A stretch of 64,000 bases of DNA from Acidimicrobiales bacterium (lineage in GTDB: Bacteria > Actinomycetota > Acidimicrobiia > Acidimicrobiales > SHLQ01). The notes under the pieces are model-generated. The model was not told the origin of the DNA, searched no databases, and worked only from the letters and a program-made list of their open reading frames with translations. This document shows, piece by piece, positions 41,515 to 51,002 of the stretch (positions are counted from its first letter, which is position 1; each line of letters begins with the position of its first letter). The stretch lies in assembly GCA_020628865.1 (NCBI GenBank), contig JAHDEJ010000004.1, positions 99,374 through 163,373 of the forward strand, in the 5' to 3' direction. The translations under genes and the position numbers were made by a program.

Positions 41515-41949
41515 CTACGCAGCGTCCAGATGGACCGGCTGCGTCGACGCATCCACAAACGGGTCGTGGACGGCCAGGAGACGCGACGATTGCGCGACCG
41601 CGTTCTCGAGTGCATCGGCAACGAGTTCCTGCAGTTCCAGTCCGAGGCTCTTGAACGCAACGCCGATCCGAAGGCGCCCGCCCTCGATCGCCACCGTGTT
41701 CCGGACCTCGATGATGCCCGTGTAGTCGTCGATGATCACCCGGAAGCGCTTCTTCTCCCGAATTCGCTCATCCGCCATCATGACCATCGCCGCGCCACCC
41801 TGTGACAGGTCGACGAGGACGGCGTCGGTGCGGTCGGGCTGACGGAACAGGCCGTTGCCGAGCTCGATCATCATCGGAATCGCGAACGAGTAGCGGGCCG
41901 TCTCTCGGACGGCCTCGGCGGCAGGTGGGGGCATCGGTTCCCGAGACAT
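41515..41949 (-). CDS. PilZ-domain protein
   Basis: 144 residues from MSREPMPPP. The pattern RYSFAIPMMIE..., VDLSQGGAAMVM and GVAFKSL resembles PilZ c-di-GMP receptors, with D-SxGG retained (DLSQGGA) while the RxxxR motif is only partly recognisable. It may respond to cyclic-di-GMP. A longer start (42012) overlapping the EcsC gene is possible but lacks a ribosome site. Same strand and 31 nt downstream of the EcsC gene. Confidence 0.72.
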   Translation of the reverse strand: MSREPMPPPAAEAVRETARYSFAIPMMIELGNGLFRQPDRTDAVLVDLSQGGAAMVMMADERIREKKRFRVIIDDYTGIIEVRNTVAIEGGRLRIGVAFKSLGLELQELVADALENAVAQSSRLLAVHDPFVDASTQPVHLDAA

Positions 41950-41980
41950 GCCGTTCAATCGGCGACTCGGGGTGATTTGT

Positions 41981-42796
41981 TTAATCCGCTGGGCCCGGCC
42001 GCCCGTGTACATCGATGGCCTCCGCCCGTTGCGCCGGGGTCGGGTGCGCCATGCCGAGGACGAAGTCCCGGTCGTAGTTCGTGAAGAAGCGGTCGGCCTG
42101 CTTGGCGAACTCGCGGATCATCATGAAGTTGACCGAACCGCCCACGGCGGCACCGACGCCGAAGGGCAACAACTTGCCGACGGTTGCGGCGCCGCGGCGG
42201 GTGCCCCACTTCTTGAGCACCTGCGTGACGAGCGTGGTGTTGATGCGGCGGAGCGCGTCGATGGTCGCCATCTGGCCCCCGCCACCAACGATCGCGTCGT
42301 TGGCGATGTCCAATGCGCGTCCGTCGGACACACGCAACCCCATGTCTCGGGCAAGCGTCGCGAATTCCTCGGCGGCGTCGTCACCGAAGGCGAGGACCGC
42401 GAGGACCCAGGCTCGGCGTTCCTCGGGGCCAGCGTCCGTGTGGCCATGGGCTGCGCCGATCGCCATGACGAGATCGGTGGTCTTGAGCGCCACCACGCCG
42501 AGTTCGGCCACCAGCGTGCTGACGGCCACACCCGTGCCGACGCCGGGCGCGGCAGCCGTGGCGCCGGCGGCTGCGCCGAGCGCGGTCAGTCGCTTGCGGA
42601 TCGGAGCGGCGAGCGCCCGGGACTTCGCCTTTGCGTCCCGTCCGGGAGCCGCCTCGGCCTCGGCGATCGCACGATCCCAACGGGTCTCGACCGCGCGGTC
42701 GACGCCTTCGATGAGGGCTTTGCCCGCGGCATCGAGGACGGGTGTCGGCACCCGTTCGACCGCCTTCTTTTCCAGATACTTCTTCGCTATGCCCAC
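41981..42796 (-). CDS. EcsC family protein
   Basis: 271 residues of the EcsC family: RLTALGAAAGATAAAPGVGTGVAVSTLVAELGVVALKTTDLVMAIG forms the hydrophobic core region, followed by AAVGGSVNFMMIREFAKQADRFF. EcsC-type proteins are membrane-associated, of unclear function, and named from the Bacillus ecs ABC transporter locus. No ABC transporter genes are adjacent. A possible SigR-type promoter lies about 60-85 bp upstream. Confidence 0.83.
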   Translation of the reverse strand: MGIAKKYLEKKAVERVPTPVLDAAGKALIEGVDRAVETRWDRAIAEAEAAPGRDAKAKSRALAAPIRKRLTALGAAAGATAAAPGVGTGVAVSTLVAELGVVALKTTDLVMAIGAAHGHTDAGPEERRAWVLAVLAFGDDAAEEFATLARDMGLRVSDGRALDIANDAIVGGGGQMATIDALRRINTTLVTQVLKKWGTRRGAATVGKLLPFGVGAAVGGSVNFMMIREFAKQADRFFTNYDRDFVLGMAHPTPAQRAEAIDVHGRPGPAD

Positions 42797-42854
42797 TACG
42801 GCAGTCTCGCAGGTTTCGTGGGCGCATCGGTTCGGCGCCGGGTCCGACCCACCA

Positions 42855-42879
42855 AACGTCTCAGGATCGTTGATATTCC
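42855..42879 (-). promoter_or_regulatory. Possible SigR-type promoter for the EcsC gene
   Basis: On the minus strand GGAAT (42879-42875) and GTT (42857-42855) are separated by 17 nt; the SigR/SigH consensus is GGGAAT, 18-19 nt, GTT. It lies about 60 bp upstream of the EcsC start and in the gap shared with the SigR-like gene itself. The spacing is one base short, so the assignment is weak. Confidence 0.25.
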
Positions 42880-42931
42880 GCGCCGGCGCCCCGTCGTGTC
42901 ACGAACGAGCTCCGCGCCTTAGGCTCGGAAG

Positions 42932-43540
42932 ATGGCAGACCAAGCCACTTTTGCTGATGCGGCGATGCCGCTCATGGACCAGCTCTACTCGGCGGCGATG
43001 CGCATGACGCGCAACTCGGCCGACGCGGAGGATCTCGTCCAGGAGACGTACCTCAAGGCGTACCGCGCGTACGACCGTTTCGAGGAAGGCACGAACCTGA
43101 AGGCGTGGATGTATCGCATCCTCACCAACAGCTACATCAACCGCTACCGGGCCAAGCAGCGTCGCCCGGACGAGTCCGACATCGCCGACGTCGAAGACAT
43201 GTATCTCTACCGCAGGCTCGGCGGCGAGAACTCCGAACTCGGCTCCAGCGCCGAAGACGCCTTCCTCGAATCGGTCACCGACACGCAGGTCAAGGCGGCG
43301 CTCGAGGCGATTCCCGACAACTTCCGGATGGCCGTTCTGCTCGCCGATGTCGAGGGTTTTGCGTACAAGGAGATTGCAGAAATTCTCGACGTGCCGATCG
43401 GAACCGTGATGAGTCGCATCCATCGGGGAAGAAAAGCGCTCGAGAAGCAGTTGCACGACTACGCAGGCGAGCGGAATCTCTTGCCTGACGCCGAGGAAGA
43501 CACAGATTCGAGCACCGACGGGGAGGTCGTTGTGCCATGA
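42932..43540 (+). CDS. ECF sigma factor, SigR/SigH type
   Basis: 202 residues. Region 2 ([56 protein letters not shown]) and region 4 ([52 protein letters not shown]) match the actinobacterial SigR/SigH group controlling thiol-oxidative stress. The following gene encodes a zinc-type anti-sigma factor and overlaps by ATGA, the standard SigR-RsrA arrangement. Its regulon would normally include mycothiol-linked oxidoreductases, relevant to the selenoproteins in this window. Confidence 0.93.
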   Translation: MADQATFADAAMPLMDQLYSAAMRMTRNSADAEDLVQETYLKAYRAYDRFEEGTNLKAWMYRILTNSYINRYRAKQRRPDESDIADVEDMYLYRRLGGENSELGSSAEDAFLESVTDTQVKAALEAIPDNFRMAVLLADVEGFAYKEIAEILDVPIGTVMSRIHRGRKALEKQLHDYAGERNLLPDAEEDTDSSTDGEVVVP

Positions 43541-43929
43541 GCATGCAACAAGAACCCAGTGAGAACGACATCTTTGCGATGTCCGATCCCTTCTCCGGAG
43601 CAGCCGCCCAGGCGTTCTCCGGAGTGGATGCATTTTCGCCCGGAGGGCCGATGCCGGTCTTTGCGACGGCGGCCAATGCACCGATCGAGCTACCGGATGC
43701 CGTCCACGCGTCCTGCCTCGACGTGCAGAACAGCATCCCGTTCTTCCTGGACGGCGAACTCACGCCTGTTCAGCAGCAGTCGGTGAAGAACCACGTGGAC
43801 CTCTGCCCGCCCTGCCAGCGCGCCCAGCTGTTCCAGTCCCAACTCCGCACGGTGGTCGCCGAAAAGGCGATCGACCCGATGCCGGAAGACGTTCGGGCTC
43901 GCATCACCCGAGCACTCGGCTTCGACTGA
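43537..43929 (+). CDS. Zinc anti-sigma factor (RsrA-like)
   Basis: 130 residues. A zinc-finger anti-sigma motif lies in the second half: Cys60-type [18 protein letters not shown] followed by HVDLCPPCQ (H-x3-C-x2-C). In RsrA the two Cys of the CxxC and the upstream Cys act as a thiol switch. A 55-residue Ala/Pro/Phe-rich N-terminal extension ([21 protein letters not shown]) is longer than in RsrA. It binds the preceding sigma factor in the cytoplasm. Confidence 0.88.
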   Translation: MSMQQEPSENDIFAMSDPFSGAAAQAFSGVDAFSPGGPMPVFATAANAPIELPDAVHASCLDVQNSIPFFLDGELTPVQQQSVKNHVDLCPPCQRAQLFQSQLRTVVAEKAIDPMPEDVRARITRALGFD

Positions 43930-43950
43930 CCGGCGGCTACACTTCACACC

Positions 43951-44094
43951 ATGATCGCTGTCGTCTGGCATTTCTGGATCGCCCCCATCCTCGTGATCGG
44001 CGCGATTCTCACCATCGGAGCCATCGTGGCCGGCTATCTCGGCACGGTCACGGCCAAGCAGTACCCGCCGCGGAGCCAGCGGAAGAAGAAGTGA
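43951..44094 (+). CDS. Small single-pass membrane protein (47 aa)
   Basis: MIAVVWHFWIAPILVIGAI is followed by TIGAIVAGYLGTV and a basic tail (PPRSQRKKK), giving one or two membrane segments and a positive cytoplasmic end. It starts 21 nt after the anti-sigma gene, and its TGA overlaps the GTG start of the metalloprotease gene (GTGA). It is too short for most gene finders. Coupling at both ends argues that it is real. Function unknown. Confidence 0.75.
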   Translation: MIAVVWHFWIAPILVIGAILTIGAIVAGYLGTVTAKQYPPRSQRKKK

Positions 44095-45167
44095 GCGAAG
44101 CGGGCGCCGTCGACTGGGACCTCGCGCGCACGATCGCCGCAAAGGTCAGTCGTAACGAGCCCGAACTCGAGGGCGAAGAGCTCGCTCGCGTCGAGGCGGA
44201 CTTCGCTGAATTCACCGCGCTCGCCGAGGAACTCGTCGGCGCCGAGACCGGCCTGCATTCCCTCGCCGGCGCTGCTCGTGGTCGGGTGGCAACCCGGGCC
44301 GACTGGGTCGATGCCAACATCCGATCCTTCCAGCGCCTGCTGAAGCCGCTGCTCGAGCAGATGGACGACGGCAAGACCGGGCCCATGGCCTCGGTCGGTC
44401 GCAAGGCGGCCGGTGTCGAGGTCGGCGCCATGCTCGGCTGGATGTCGACACGGGTGTTGGGCCAGTACGACCTGCTCGTCATCGAAGACGAGGAGCCGGA
44501 GAAGCAGGACATCGTCTACTACGTGGGCGCCAACGTGGCGGCGCTCGAGAAGCGCTTTGCGTTTCCCGAGCGCGACTTCCGTCTGTGGTTGGCGCTGCAC
44601 GAGGTCACCCATCGGGCCCAGTTCACCGGTGTGCCCTGGATGCGCGACCACTTCCTCAGCCTCGTCAACCTCACGATGGAAGACGTCGACCCGGACCCCA
44701 AGCGGTTCATCGACGGTCTCCAGCGGGTGGTCGAAGCGCGCCGAGCCGGCGAGGATCCGCTGGCCGACGGTGGGCTCACCGGCGTGTTCGCCACCGAGAA
44801 GCAGCGCGAAGCGCTGGAGAAGATCGGTGGGCTCATGAGCCTGCTCGAGGGCCACGGCGACACCACCATGGATCGGGCCGGCATCGGCTACGTCCACAAC
44901 GCCGAACGCTTCGGACGCATCCTGCGCCAGCGTCGCCAGAACGCCTCGAAGTTCGTCCTGCTGCTCCAGAAGCTCGCCGGCATCGAGGCCAAGATGAAGC
45001 AGTACGCGCAGGGCGAGGCCTTCATCGAGTCGGTCGAAGAACACGGCGGACGCGAGCTCATGGATCGGGTGTGGGAAGGTCCGACGCTGTTGCCGGCCCT
45101 CACCGAGATCAAGGAACCGCAACTCTGGATCGATCGGGTGGCAGCACCCGAACCGGTCGTTGCCTGA
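44091..45167 (+). CDS. Zinc metalloprotease-like protein, DUF2342 / F420-associated family
   Basis: 358 residues from a GTG overlapping the preceding stop. The zinc motif HEVTH is at 170-174 (LALHEVTHRAQF), and ARADWVDANIRSF, VGVEVGAMLGWMSTRVLGQYDLL and ERFGRILRQRRQNAS are conserved in the actinobacterial family annotated as 'coenzyme F420 biosynthesis associated'. The gene order metalloprotease-tilS-hpt-ftsH is conserved in actinobacteria. Its precise substrate is unknown. The last 8 bp overlap tilS. Confidence 0.88.
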   Translation: MSEAGAVDWDLARTIAAKVSRNEPELEGEELARVEADFAEFTALAEELVGAETGLHSLAGAARGRVATRADWVDANIRSFQRLLKPLLEQMDDGKTGPMASVGRKAAGVEVGAMLGWMSTRVLGQYDLLVIEDEEPEKQDIVYYVGANVAALEKRFAFPERDFRLWLALHEVTHRAQFTGVPWMRDHFLSLVNLTMEDVDPDPKRFIDGLQRVVEARRAGEDPLADGGLTGVFATEKQREALEKIGGLMSLLEGHGDTTMDRAGIGYVHNAERFGRILRQRRQNASKFVLLLQKLAGIEAKMKQYAQGEAFIESVEEHGGRELMDRVWEGPTLLPALTEIKEPQLWIDRVAAPEPVVA

Positions 45168-46074
45168 GCACAGCGCACTCGCCGACCTGCTCGGCGACTT
45201 CCTTCCGCTCACGACCTTTCCTGCACCGGGTGCTCGGCTGCGCTGCGGTGTTTCGGGTGGAGCGGACTCACTTGCGCTCCTCGCCCTCGGCGTGGCTGCT
45301 GGTTGTGACGTGACCGCCGTGCACGTGGACCACGGTCAGCGGGAGGGATCGGCGGATGAAGCGGCACTCGTCGTCGAGGCAGCCGCGCAGATCGGTGCGG
45401 CAATCGAGACCGCCCGCGTCGACGTCGAACCAGGCCCAAACCTCGAAGCCCGGCTGCGCACGGCTCGCTACGCCGTACTCGGCGAGGCGGCGGCGACCGG
45501 CCACACCGCCGACGACCAGGCGGAGACGATGCTCATCAACCTGCTGCGAGGCGCCGGGCTCGTCGGGTTGGGGGCGATGCAGCCCGGACCGCGACGACCG
45601 ATCCTGGCGTTGCGCCGCGAGGACACGCTGGCGGTGTGCGCCCGACTCGGATGGACGCCCTTCGCCGATCCGTCGAACCGGGACCCGGCGTTCGTACGCA
45701 ATCGGATCCGGCACGAACTCCGACCGCTCCTCGACGACATCGCCGGCCGCGACGTCACCCCACTGCTTGCAAGAACCGCCACCCACATGCGATCGACAGC
45801 GGACCTGATCGACCGGCTCGCCGACGATGTCGACCCGACCGACGCACGAGCCATCGCGGCCCAGCCGGAAGCCGTCGCCGTCCGTGCGCTGCAGCGATGG
45901 ATCCGTGAAGAACTCGAGGAACCGCACCCGATCGACACCGCTGGCCTCCTACGCGTGCTCGCCGTCGCTCGAGGCGAGGTGCAGGCGACCGAGGTGACCG
46001 GAGGCATCCGCGTGTATCGCTCCCGGCAACGCCTTCATGCCGAACAGATCGACGCCGGCCCGCCCGCCGACTGA
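45160..46074 (+). CDS. tilS: tRNA(Ile)-lysidine synthase
   Basis: 304 residues. The PP-loop ATPase motif GVSGGADSLALLAL is at about 29-42, and HVDHGQREGSADEA, TGHTADDQAETMLINLLRGAGLVGL and DPSNRDPAFVRNRIRHELRP are TilS hallmarks. It modifies C34 of tRNA-Ile2(CAU) to lysidine and is essential in bacteria. The TTG at 45160 overlaps the metalloprotease stop. Slightly short, lacking most of the C-terminal TilS domain, as is usual in actinobacteria. Confidence 0.95.
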   Translation: MPEHSALADLLGDFLPLTTFPAPGARLRCGVSGGADSLALLALGVAAGCDVTAVHVDHGQREGSADEAALVVEAAAQIGAAIETARVDVEPGPNLEARLRTARYAVLGEAAATGHTADDQAETMLINLLRGAGLVGLGAMQPGPRRPILALRREDTLAVCARLGWTPFADPSNRDPAFVRNRIRHELRPLLDDIAGRDVTPLLARTATHMRSTADLIDRLADDVDPTDARAIAAQPEAVAVRALQRWIREELEEPHPIDTAGLLRVLAVARGEVQATEVTGGIRVYRSRQRLHAEQIDAGPPAD

Positions 46075-46127
46075 CTTGGGGAACGGGTTCTTGCAGCGGC
46101 CGACGCAGCGGCTACCCTTCGAGGCGC

Positions 46128-46700
46128 ATGGATCACGACCTGCCCAACGTCCCATCGACCGGCAAGGCCCCCGATGGGGAACTCGGCGGCATCCTCGTGA
46201 CGGAGGAACAGATCGCCGTCCGAGTCCGTGAGCTCGGTGCACAGATCACCGAGGACTACGCCGGCAAGAACCCCCTGCTCGTGGCCGTCCTGCGGGGCGC
46301 CTACGTGTTCATGGCCGATCTGGCCCGGGCGATCGACCTACAGGTCGAGGTCGACTTCATGGCCGTCTCGTCCTACGGAAACTCGACCAACTCGTCCGGT
46401 GTGGTTCGGATACTGAAGGACCTCGACGAAGATCTCGAAGGCCGCCACGTCATCGTGGTGGAGGACATCATCGACAGCGGCCTGACCCTGTCCTACCTCC
46501 GACGCAATCTGAAGAATCGCAGCGCTGCGTCGGTCGAGGTCTGTGCGCTTCTCGTGCGAGAGGGACGCCAGAAGGTCGACCAGGACCTTGCCTATGTCGG
46601 CTTTGAGCTGCCGCCGGACTTCGTGGTCGGCTACGGGCTCGACGTGTCCGGCAAGTACCGCAACCTCCCATTCATCGCGCAGTTCGTCGGATCTGCCTGA
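46128..46700 (+). CDS. hpt: Hypoxanthine phosphoribosyltransferase
   Basis: 190 residues. The PRPP-binding motif VIVVEDIIDSGLTLSYL and the VAVLRGAYVFMADL loop are diagnostic. It salvages hypoxanthine and guanine to IMP and GMP. The N-terminal 20 residues (MDHDLPNVPSTGKAPDGELGG) extend beyond the core. The tilS-hpt-ftsH-folE order is a widely conserved actinobacterial cluster. Confidence 0.96.
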   Translation: MDHDLPNVPSTGKAPDGELGGILVTEEQIAVRVRELGAQITEDYAGKNPLLVAVLRGAYVFMADLARAIDLQVEVDFMAVSSYGNSTNSSGVVRILKDLDEDLEGRHVIVVEDIIDSGLTLSYLRRNLKNRSAASVEVCALLVREGRQKVDQDLAYVGFELPPDFVVGYGLDVSGKYRNLPFIAQFVGSA

Positions 46701-46748
46701 ACACCTGCGGCGGGCGCTGGTGTCCGTCGCTGAACTGAAGAGTTTCTC

Positions 46749-48659
46749 GTGAAGAAGTTGTCTCGAAACTGGCTCGTTCTGATCGGTGGTCTGGTGCTGG
46801 TCGCCGTCATCATCACCTCGGTGCTCACCGGCGAGCCCGAACCGACGGAACTCACCTTCTCGGAGCTCGAGGACCGGATTGCCGAAGGGGTGATCACCGA
46901 GGCCACCATCCTCGACCGGTCGCACGAGGTCGAAGGCCTGCTCCAGAGCGGTGAACGTTTCGTTGCGAGCTTCCCGGCCGAGGCCACCGACGAACTGTTC
47001 GCCGAGCTCCGTGCAGCGGAGCCCGAGATCGCGCTCGACACGGATCGGCAGCAGGAGAGCCTCTGGGTTTCGCTGCTGTTCAGCCTTCTCCCGATTCTCC
47101 TGCTCGTCGGCATTTTCCTATTCTTCATCAACTCGATGCAGGGTGGCGGCCGGGGTGTCATGCAGTTCGGCAAGGCCAAGGCCCGCAAGATGTCGAAGGA
47201 CCAGCCGCAGGTCACCTTCGCCGACGTTGCGGGAGTCGACGAGGCGGTCGAAGAGCTGACCGAGATTCGGGACTTCCTGGCGGACCCGGAGCGCTTTCAG
47301 AAGATCGGCGCACGAATCCCGAAGGGCGTGCTGCTCTACGGCCCGCCCGGAACCGGGAAGACGCTGCTCGCCCGAGCCGTCGCCGGGGAGGCGGGCGTTC
47401 CCTTCTTCACCATCTCCGGGTCGGACTTCGTGGAGATGTTCGTGGGCGTTGGTGCCAGCCGTGTGCGCGATCTCTTCGAGCAGGCCAAGGCGGAGGCGCC
47501 CGCCATCATCTTCGTCGATGAGATCGACGCGGTCGGCCGGCATCGTGGCGCCGGCCTCGGGGGCGGACACGACGAGCGCGAGCAGACGCTCAACCAGCTG
47601 CTCGTCGAAATGGACGGCTTCGACGTGGCCAGCGGCGTCATCCTCATCGCCGCCACGAACCGTCCCGACATTCTCGACCCGGCCCTGCTGCGGCCCGGCC
47701 GCTTCGATCGTCAGATCGTGGTGGATCGCCCCGACCTCGAGGGCCGTCGCCGCATCGCCGAGGTGCATGCCAAGGGCAAGCCGCTCGACGACGATGTGTC
47801 TTCCGAAGTCATCGCCCGTCGCACCCCCGGGTTCACGGGCGCCGATCTCTCGAACCTATTAAACGAGGCTGCCCTCCTCGCCGCCCGCCGCGACAAGAGC
47901 ACCGTCTCGCAGCTCGAGATCGAAGACGCCATCGACCGCGTGATTGCCGGGCCCGAGCGCAAGACACGTGCGATGTCAGAAGACGAGAAGGCGATCATCG
48001 CCTACCACGAAGCCGGACACGCCATCGTCGGACACGTCCTCCCGAACACCGACCCGATTCACAAGGTGTCGATCATCGCCCGGGGTCGCGCGCTGGGTTG
48101 GACGCTCGCGCTGCCGGAACAGGACAAGTACCTCAAGTCGCAGTCGGAACTCACGGACGAGATGGCGATGCTGCTCGGCGGCCGGACCGCCGAGGAGATC
48201 ATCTTCGGTGACCCCACCACCGGCGCCGCCAACGACATCGAGCGGGTGGCCGACATCGCTCGGGCGATGGTCACCGAATACGGCATGAGCGACCAGCTCG
48301 GTCCGCAGAAGCTCGGCCACAAGGGTGGCGAAGTCTTCCTCGGCAAGGACATGAGCCACGAAGCCAACTACTCGGACGAGATCGCGGCGCTGATCGACCG
48401 CGAGGTCCGCGGCCTCGTGGATCGGGCGCACGACGAGGCCCGGGAAATTCTGACCATCCACCGATCGGTGCTCGATCGACTCGCCGAGGCGCTGATCGAG
48501 CATGAGACACTCGACGGGAATGAACTGGACGCAATTCTTGCTGGGGCTGGTGGCGGGTCACCCGGCACCGTCGGGACAGCCACGGCTTCCGGGCCGATGC
48601 TGGACACGCCACAACCCGCCGAGCAGATGCGTACCGAAGGAATGGACGGACCCACATGA
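46749..48659 (+). CDS. ftsH: ATP-dependent zinc metalloprotease FtsH
   Basis: 636 residues from a GTG. Two membrane helices (about 8-25 and 105-128) flank a periplasmic segment. The AAA+ Walker A GPPGTGKT is at 198-205, Walker [12 protein letters not shown] follows with an SRH region ([21 protein letters not shown]), and the protease zinc motif HEAGH is at 420-424. It degrades membrane and short-lived proteins as a hexamer. Its stop overlaps folE (ATGA). Confidence 0.97.
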   Translation: MKKLSRNWLVLIGGLVLVAVIITSVLTGEPEPTELTFSELEDRIAEGVITEATILDRSHEVEGLLQSGERFVASFPAEATDELFAELRAAEPEIALDTDRQQESLWVSLLFSLLPILLLVGIFLFFINSMQGGGRGVMQFGKAKARKMSKDQPQVTFADVAGVDEAVEELTEIRDFLADPERFQKIGARIPKGVLLYGPPGTGKTLLARAVAGEAGVPFFTISGSDFVEMFVGVGASRVRDLFEQAKAEAPAIIFVDEIDAVGRHRGAGLGGGHDEREQTLNQLLVEMDGFDVASGVILIAATNRPDILDPALLRPGRFDRQIVVDRPDLEGRRRIAEVHAKGKPLDDDVSSEVIARRTPGFTGADLSNLLNEAALLAARRDKSTVSQLEIEDAIDRVIAGPERKTRAMSEDEKAIIAYHEAGHAIVGHVLPNTDPIHKVSIIARGRALGWTLALPEQDKYLKSQSELTDEMAMLLGGRTAEEIIFGDPTTGAANDIERVADIARAMVTEYGMSDQLGPQKLGHKGGEVFLGKDMSHEANYSDEIAALIDREVRGLVDRAHDEAREILTIHRSVLDRLAEALIEHETLDGNELDAILAGAGGGSPGTVGTATASGPMLDTPQPAEQMRTEGMDGPT

Positions 48660-49264
48660 GTGAAGCCGAAGACGTCGAGATGAGCCCGAAGGCAAACGAA
48701 GTCGACCACGCGAAGATCGAAGCTGCCGTACGGGACATCCTCGAAGCGATCGGTGAAGATCCGGACCGCGACGGACTGCTCGACACACCCGCTCGGGTCG
48801 CCCGTATGTACGCCGAGATCACCGGCGGCCTGCGTGAAGACCCCGTCGAGCACCTCTACAAGGTTTTCGACGTCGACCACGACGAAATGATCATGGTGCG
48901 TGACATCCCCATCTACTCGATGTGTGAGCACCACCTCCTCCCGTTCTACGGCACCGCCCACGTCGCGTACATCCCGAAGTCCGGTGGTCGCATCACCGGC
49001 CTGTCGAAGATCGCCCGGTTGGTCGATGGCTACGCCCGACGCCCCCAGGTCCAGGAGCGGCTCACCCGTCAGGTTGCCGACGCGGTGCAGGAAGCGCTCG
49101 ATCCGGCCGGCGTGCTCGTCGTCGTCTCCGCAGAGCACATGTGCATGTCGATGCGTGGTGTCCGCAAGCCGGGCTCGTCGACCGTCACGTCCGCCGTCCA
49201 CGGCACCTTCCGAGAGAACGTCTCCACGCGTCTGGAGGCGATGCGGTTCCTCGAAGGCCGCTGA
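48656..49264 (+). CDS. folE: GTP cyclohydrolase I
   Basis: 202 residues. Zinc-binding [20 protein letters not shown] and the C-terminal [16 protein letters not shown] and [15 protein letters not shown] (second zinc Cys) are diagnostic. It converts GTP to 7,8-dihydroneopterin triphosphate, the first step of folate synthesis. It overlaps ftsH by 4 bp and folP by 1 bp (TGATG), so translation is coupled. Confidence 0.97.
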   Translation: MSEAEDVEMSPKANEVDHAKIEAAVRDILEAIGEDPDRDGLLDTPARVARMYAEITGGLREDPVEHLYKVFDVDHDEMIMVRDIPIYSMCEHHLLPFYGTAHVAYIPKSGGRITGLSKIARLVDGYARRPQVQERLTRQVADAVQEALDPAGVLVVVSAEHMCMSMRGVRKPGSSTVTSAVHGTFRENVSTRLEAMRFLEGR

Positions 49265-50079
49265 TGACTCCGGCGCCACGGATTCCCGAGGTGCTCGACT
49301 CGCCCGGACCACTGGTCATGGGCATCTTGAACACCACGCCGGACTCGTTCAGCGACGGTGGCAACTGGACCACGGTGGATCGAGCAGTCGCCCACGCGGA
49401 ACGGATGTTGCTCGAAGGCGCAGACATCATCGATGTTGGCGGAGAGAGCAGCCGACCGGGCGCCGCTCCGGTGAGCCTCAGCGACGAACTCGACCGCGTC
49501 ATCCCGGTGATCGAACGGCTGGCCGGGCGTTGCGTCCTCTCGATCGACACGGCCAAGCCCGAGGTGGCGGACGCAGCCATCCGAGCGGGCGCCACGATCG
49601 TCAACGACATCACGGCCCGCCTCGAGGACGTGGCCGGACACCACGGTGTCGGATGGATTGCCATGCACATGCTCGGCGAGCCCCGAACCATGCAAAATGA
49701 CCCGACCTACGGCGATGTCGTCGCCGAGATCCGGACGGCGCTTGAAGACGCCGTGGCCCGCGGAAACCGGGCTGGAGTACCCAGAATGTGGGTGGATCCG
49801 GGAATTGGGTTCGGAAAGACCACAAAACACAACCTGAACCTGCTCCGGGATGTCGATTCTCTGACTACCATCGGCCACAGGATGGCTGTCGGAGTAAGCA
49901 GAAAACGATTCATCGGCGAACTGCATGCAGCGAGCGATGGAGTCGAGGAGGTCGACACGATCGACCGGCTCGAGGGTTCTGTACAAGCTGCGGTCTGGTC
50001 GATGCGGGCGGGTGCCCACATCGTCAGAGTCCACGATGTCCGCCCGACCGCCCTGGCTGCACGCCTGATCGCAGCCTGA
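49264..50079 (+). CDS. folP: Dihydropteroate synthase
   Basis: 271 residues of the pterin-binding TIM barrel: GILNTTPDSFSDGG, DVGGESSRPGA, VNDITA and GFGKTTKHNLNLL, plus the phosphate-binding SRKRFIG near residue 215. It joins para-aminobenzoate to the pterin. The start is ATG 49264, inside the folE stop; the longer upstream open frame is not used. Sulfonamide target in bacteria. Confidence 0.96.
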   Translation: MTPAPRIPEVLDSPGPLVMGILNTTPDSFSDGGNWTTVDRAVAHAERMLLEGADIIDVGGESSRPGAAPVSLSDELDRVIPVIERLAGRCVLSIDTAKPEVADAAIRAGATIVNDITARLEDVAGHHGVGWIAMHMLGEPRTMQNDPTYGDVVAEIRTALEDAVARGNRAGVPRMWVDPGIGFGKTTKHNLNLLRDVDSLTTIGHRMAVGVSRKRFIGELHAASDGVEEVDTIDRLEGSVQAAVWSMRAGAHIVRVHDVRPTALAARLIAA

Positions 50080-50110
50080 CCACACGATTCGACGAGAGAG
50101 ACGACAACAC

Positions 50111-50641
50111 ATGGCAAGCAGTCAGCGCCTGAAGGGAAAGTGGGCGCTCGGAATCGAGCCCCGGCACTTCACATGGGTGCTCCGTGATCGCCTTGCGGTC
50201 TGCGAGCGTCCCGGCGGTTACGGCGACGCGCACCGCCGCGTCCGCCGGCAGGAAGAGATCATCTGGGTACGCGTGAACGGCTTCGACCGCATCGTGTCCC
50301 TCATCCCGAACGCCGCGAACCTCCACAACTACGACGAAGAGGACGTGGCCTGGATCCACCGGCCGTTCCGTGGGCCCGAGGACGGCATCAAAAACCTGAG
50401 CAGCATCTACGCCGATCTGCACACGCTCACCACCCAGGGCTTCCGTCTCCTCATGCACCGCGAAGAGCTCGGTGACCACGTCGCCGGTCTCGTGGCCGGC
50501 TATCTCGTGTGGACCGGCATGGTGCCCGATGAGCCGAAGGCGATCGTCACCGTCGAGCAGCTGCTGTCGCGCCAGATGGGTCCGCTCGCACGTGAGATCG
50601 TGGCCGTTGCCGGCAGCGAGCCCCGGAACCGCATCGGCTGA
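50111..50641 (+). CDS. DSP-like protein lacking the catalytic cysteine
   Basis: 176 residues, not a known folate enzyme. The sequence has the layout of dual-specificity protein phosphatases: FDRIVSLIPNA, a YDEEDVAWIHRPF strand, and a P-loop-like FRLLMHREELGDHVAGLVAGYLVW at 111-134. The expected HC-x5-R signature reads HREELGDH, so the nucleophilic Cys is replaced by Arg117 and the P-loop Arg is lost. It is probably a pseudophosphatase that binds a phosphorylated ligand or partner. The position between folP and folB, with short gaps, implies a link to pterin metabolism. Confidence 0.72.
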   Translation: MASSQRLKGKWALGIEPRHFTWVLRDRLAVCERPGGYGDAHRRVRRQEEIIWVRVNGFDRIVSLIPNAANLHNYDEEDVAWIHRPFRGPEDGIKNLSSIYADLHTLTTQGFRLLMHREELGDHVAGLVAGYLVWTGMVPDEPKAIVTVEQLLSRQMGPLAREIVAVAGSEPRNRIG

Positions 50642-50642
50642 C

Positions 50643-51002
50643 GTGTCCGATCAGATAGAACTTCGTGGCCTGCGGGTCATGGCCTACTGCGGCATCCTCC
50701 CCGAGGAGGTCGAGCGGCGCCAGCCATTCGAGATCGACGTGGACGTCGAGTGCGATCTTCGCGCCGCAGGCCAGTCCGACGACCTGAACAACACCATCGA
50801 TTACGGCGGCCTCGTCGCTGCGATCGAGGCGCTGGCCGTCAACAATCGGTACGGCCTGCTCGAACGATTCGCCTCCGATGTCGCCGCGGCCGTCCTCGTG
50901 CCGGATCTGGCGACGGCCGCCACGGTCTCGGTTCGGAAACTCCGACCACCGGTTCCCCAGGATCTCGCCAGCTCCGGCGTCACGATCCGGAGAACGGCAT
51001 GA
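50643..51002 (+). CDS. folB: Dihydroneopterin aldolase
   Basis: 119 residues from a GTG two bases after the previous stop. RGLRVMAYCGILPEEVERRQPFEIDVDVE and the NTIDYGGLV and LLERFASDVAA blocks are the family pattern of this small octameric aldolase, which releases glycolaldehyde from dihydroneopterin. The catalytic Lys is in VRKLRPPV (Lys near residue 100). Overlaps folK by 4 bp (ATGA). Confidence 0.95.
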   Translation: MSDQIELRGLRVMAYCGILPEEVERRQPFEIDVDVECDLRAAGQSDDLNNTIDYGGLVAAIEALAVNNRYGLLERFASDVAAAVLVPDLATAATVSVRKLRPPVPQDLASSGVTIRRTA

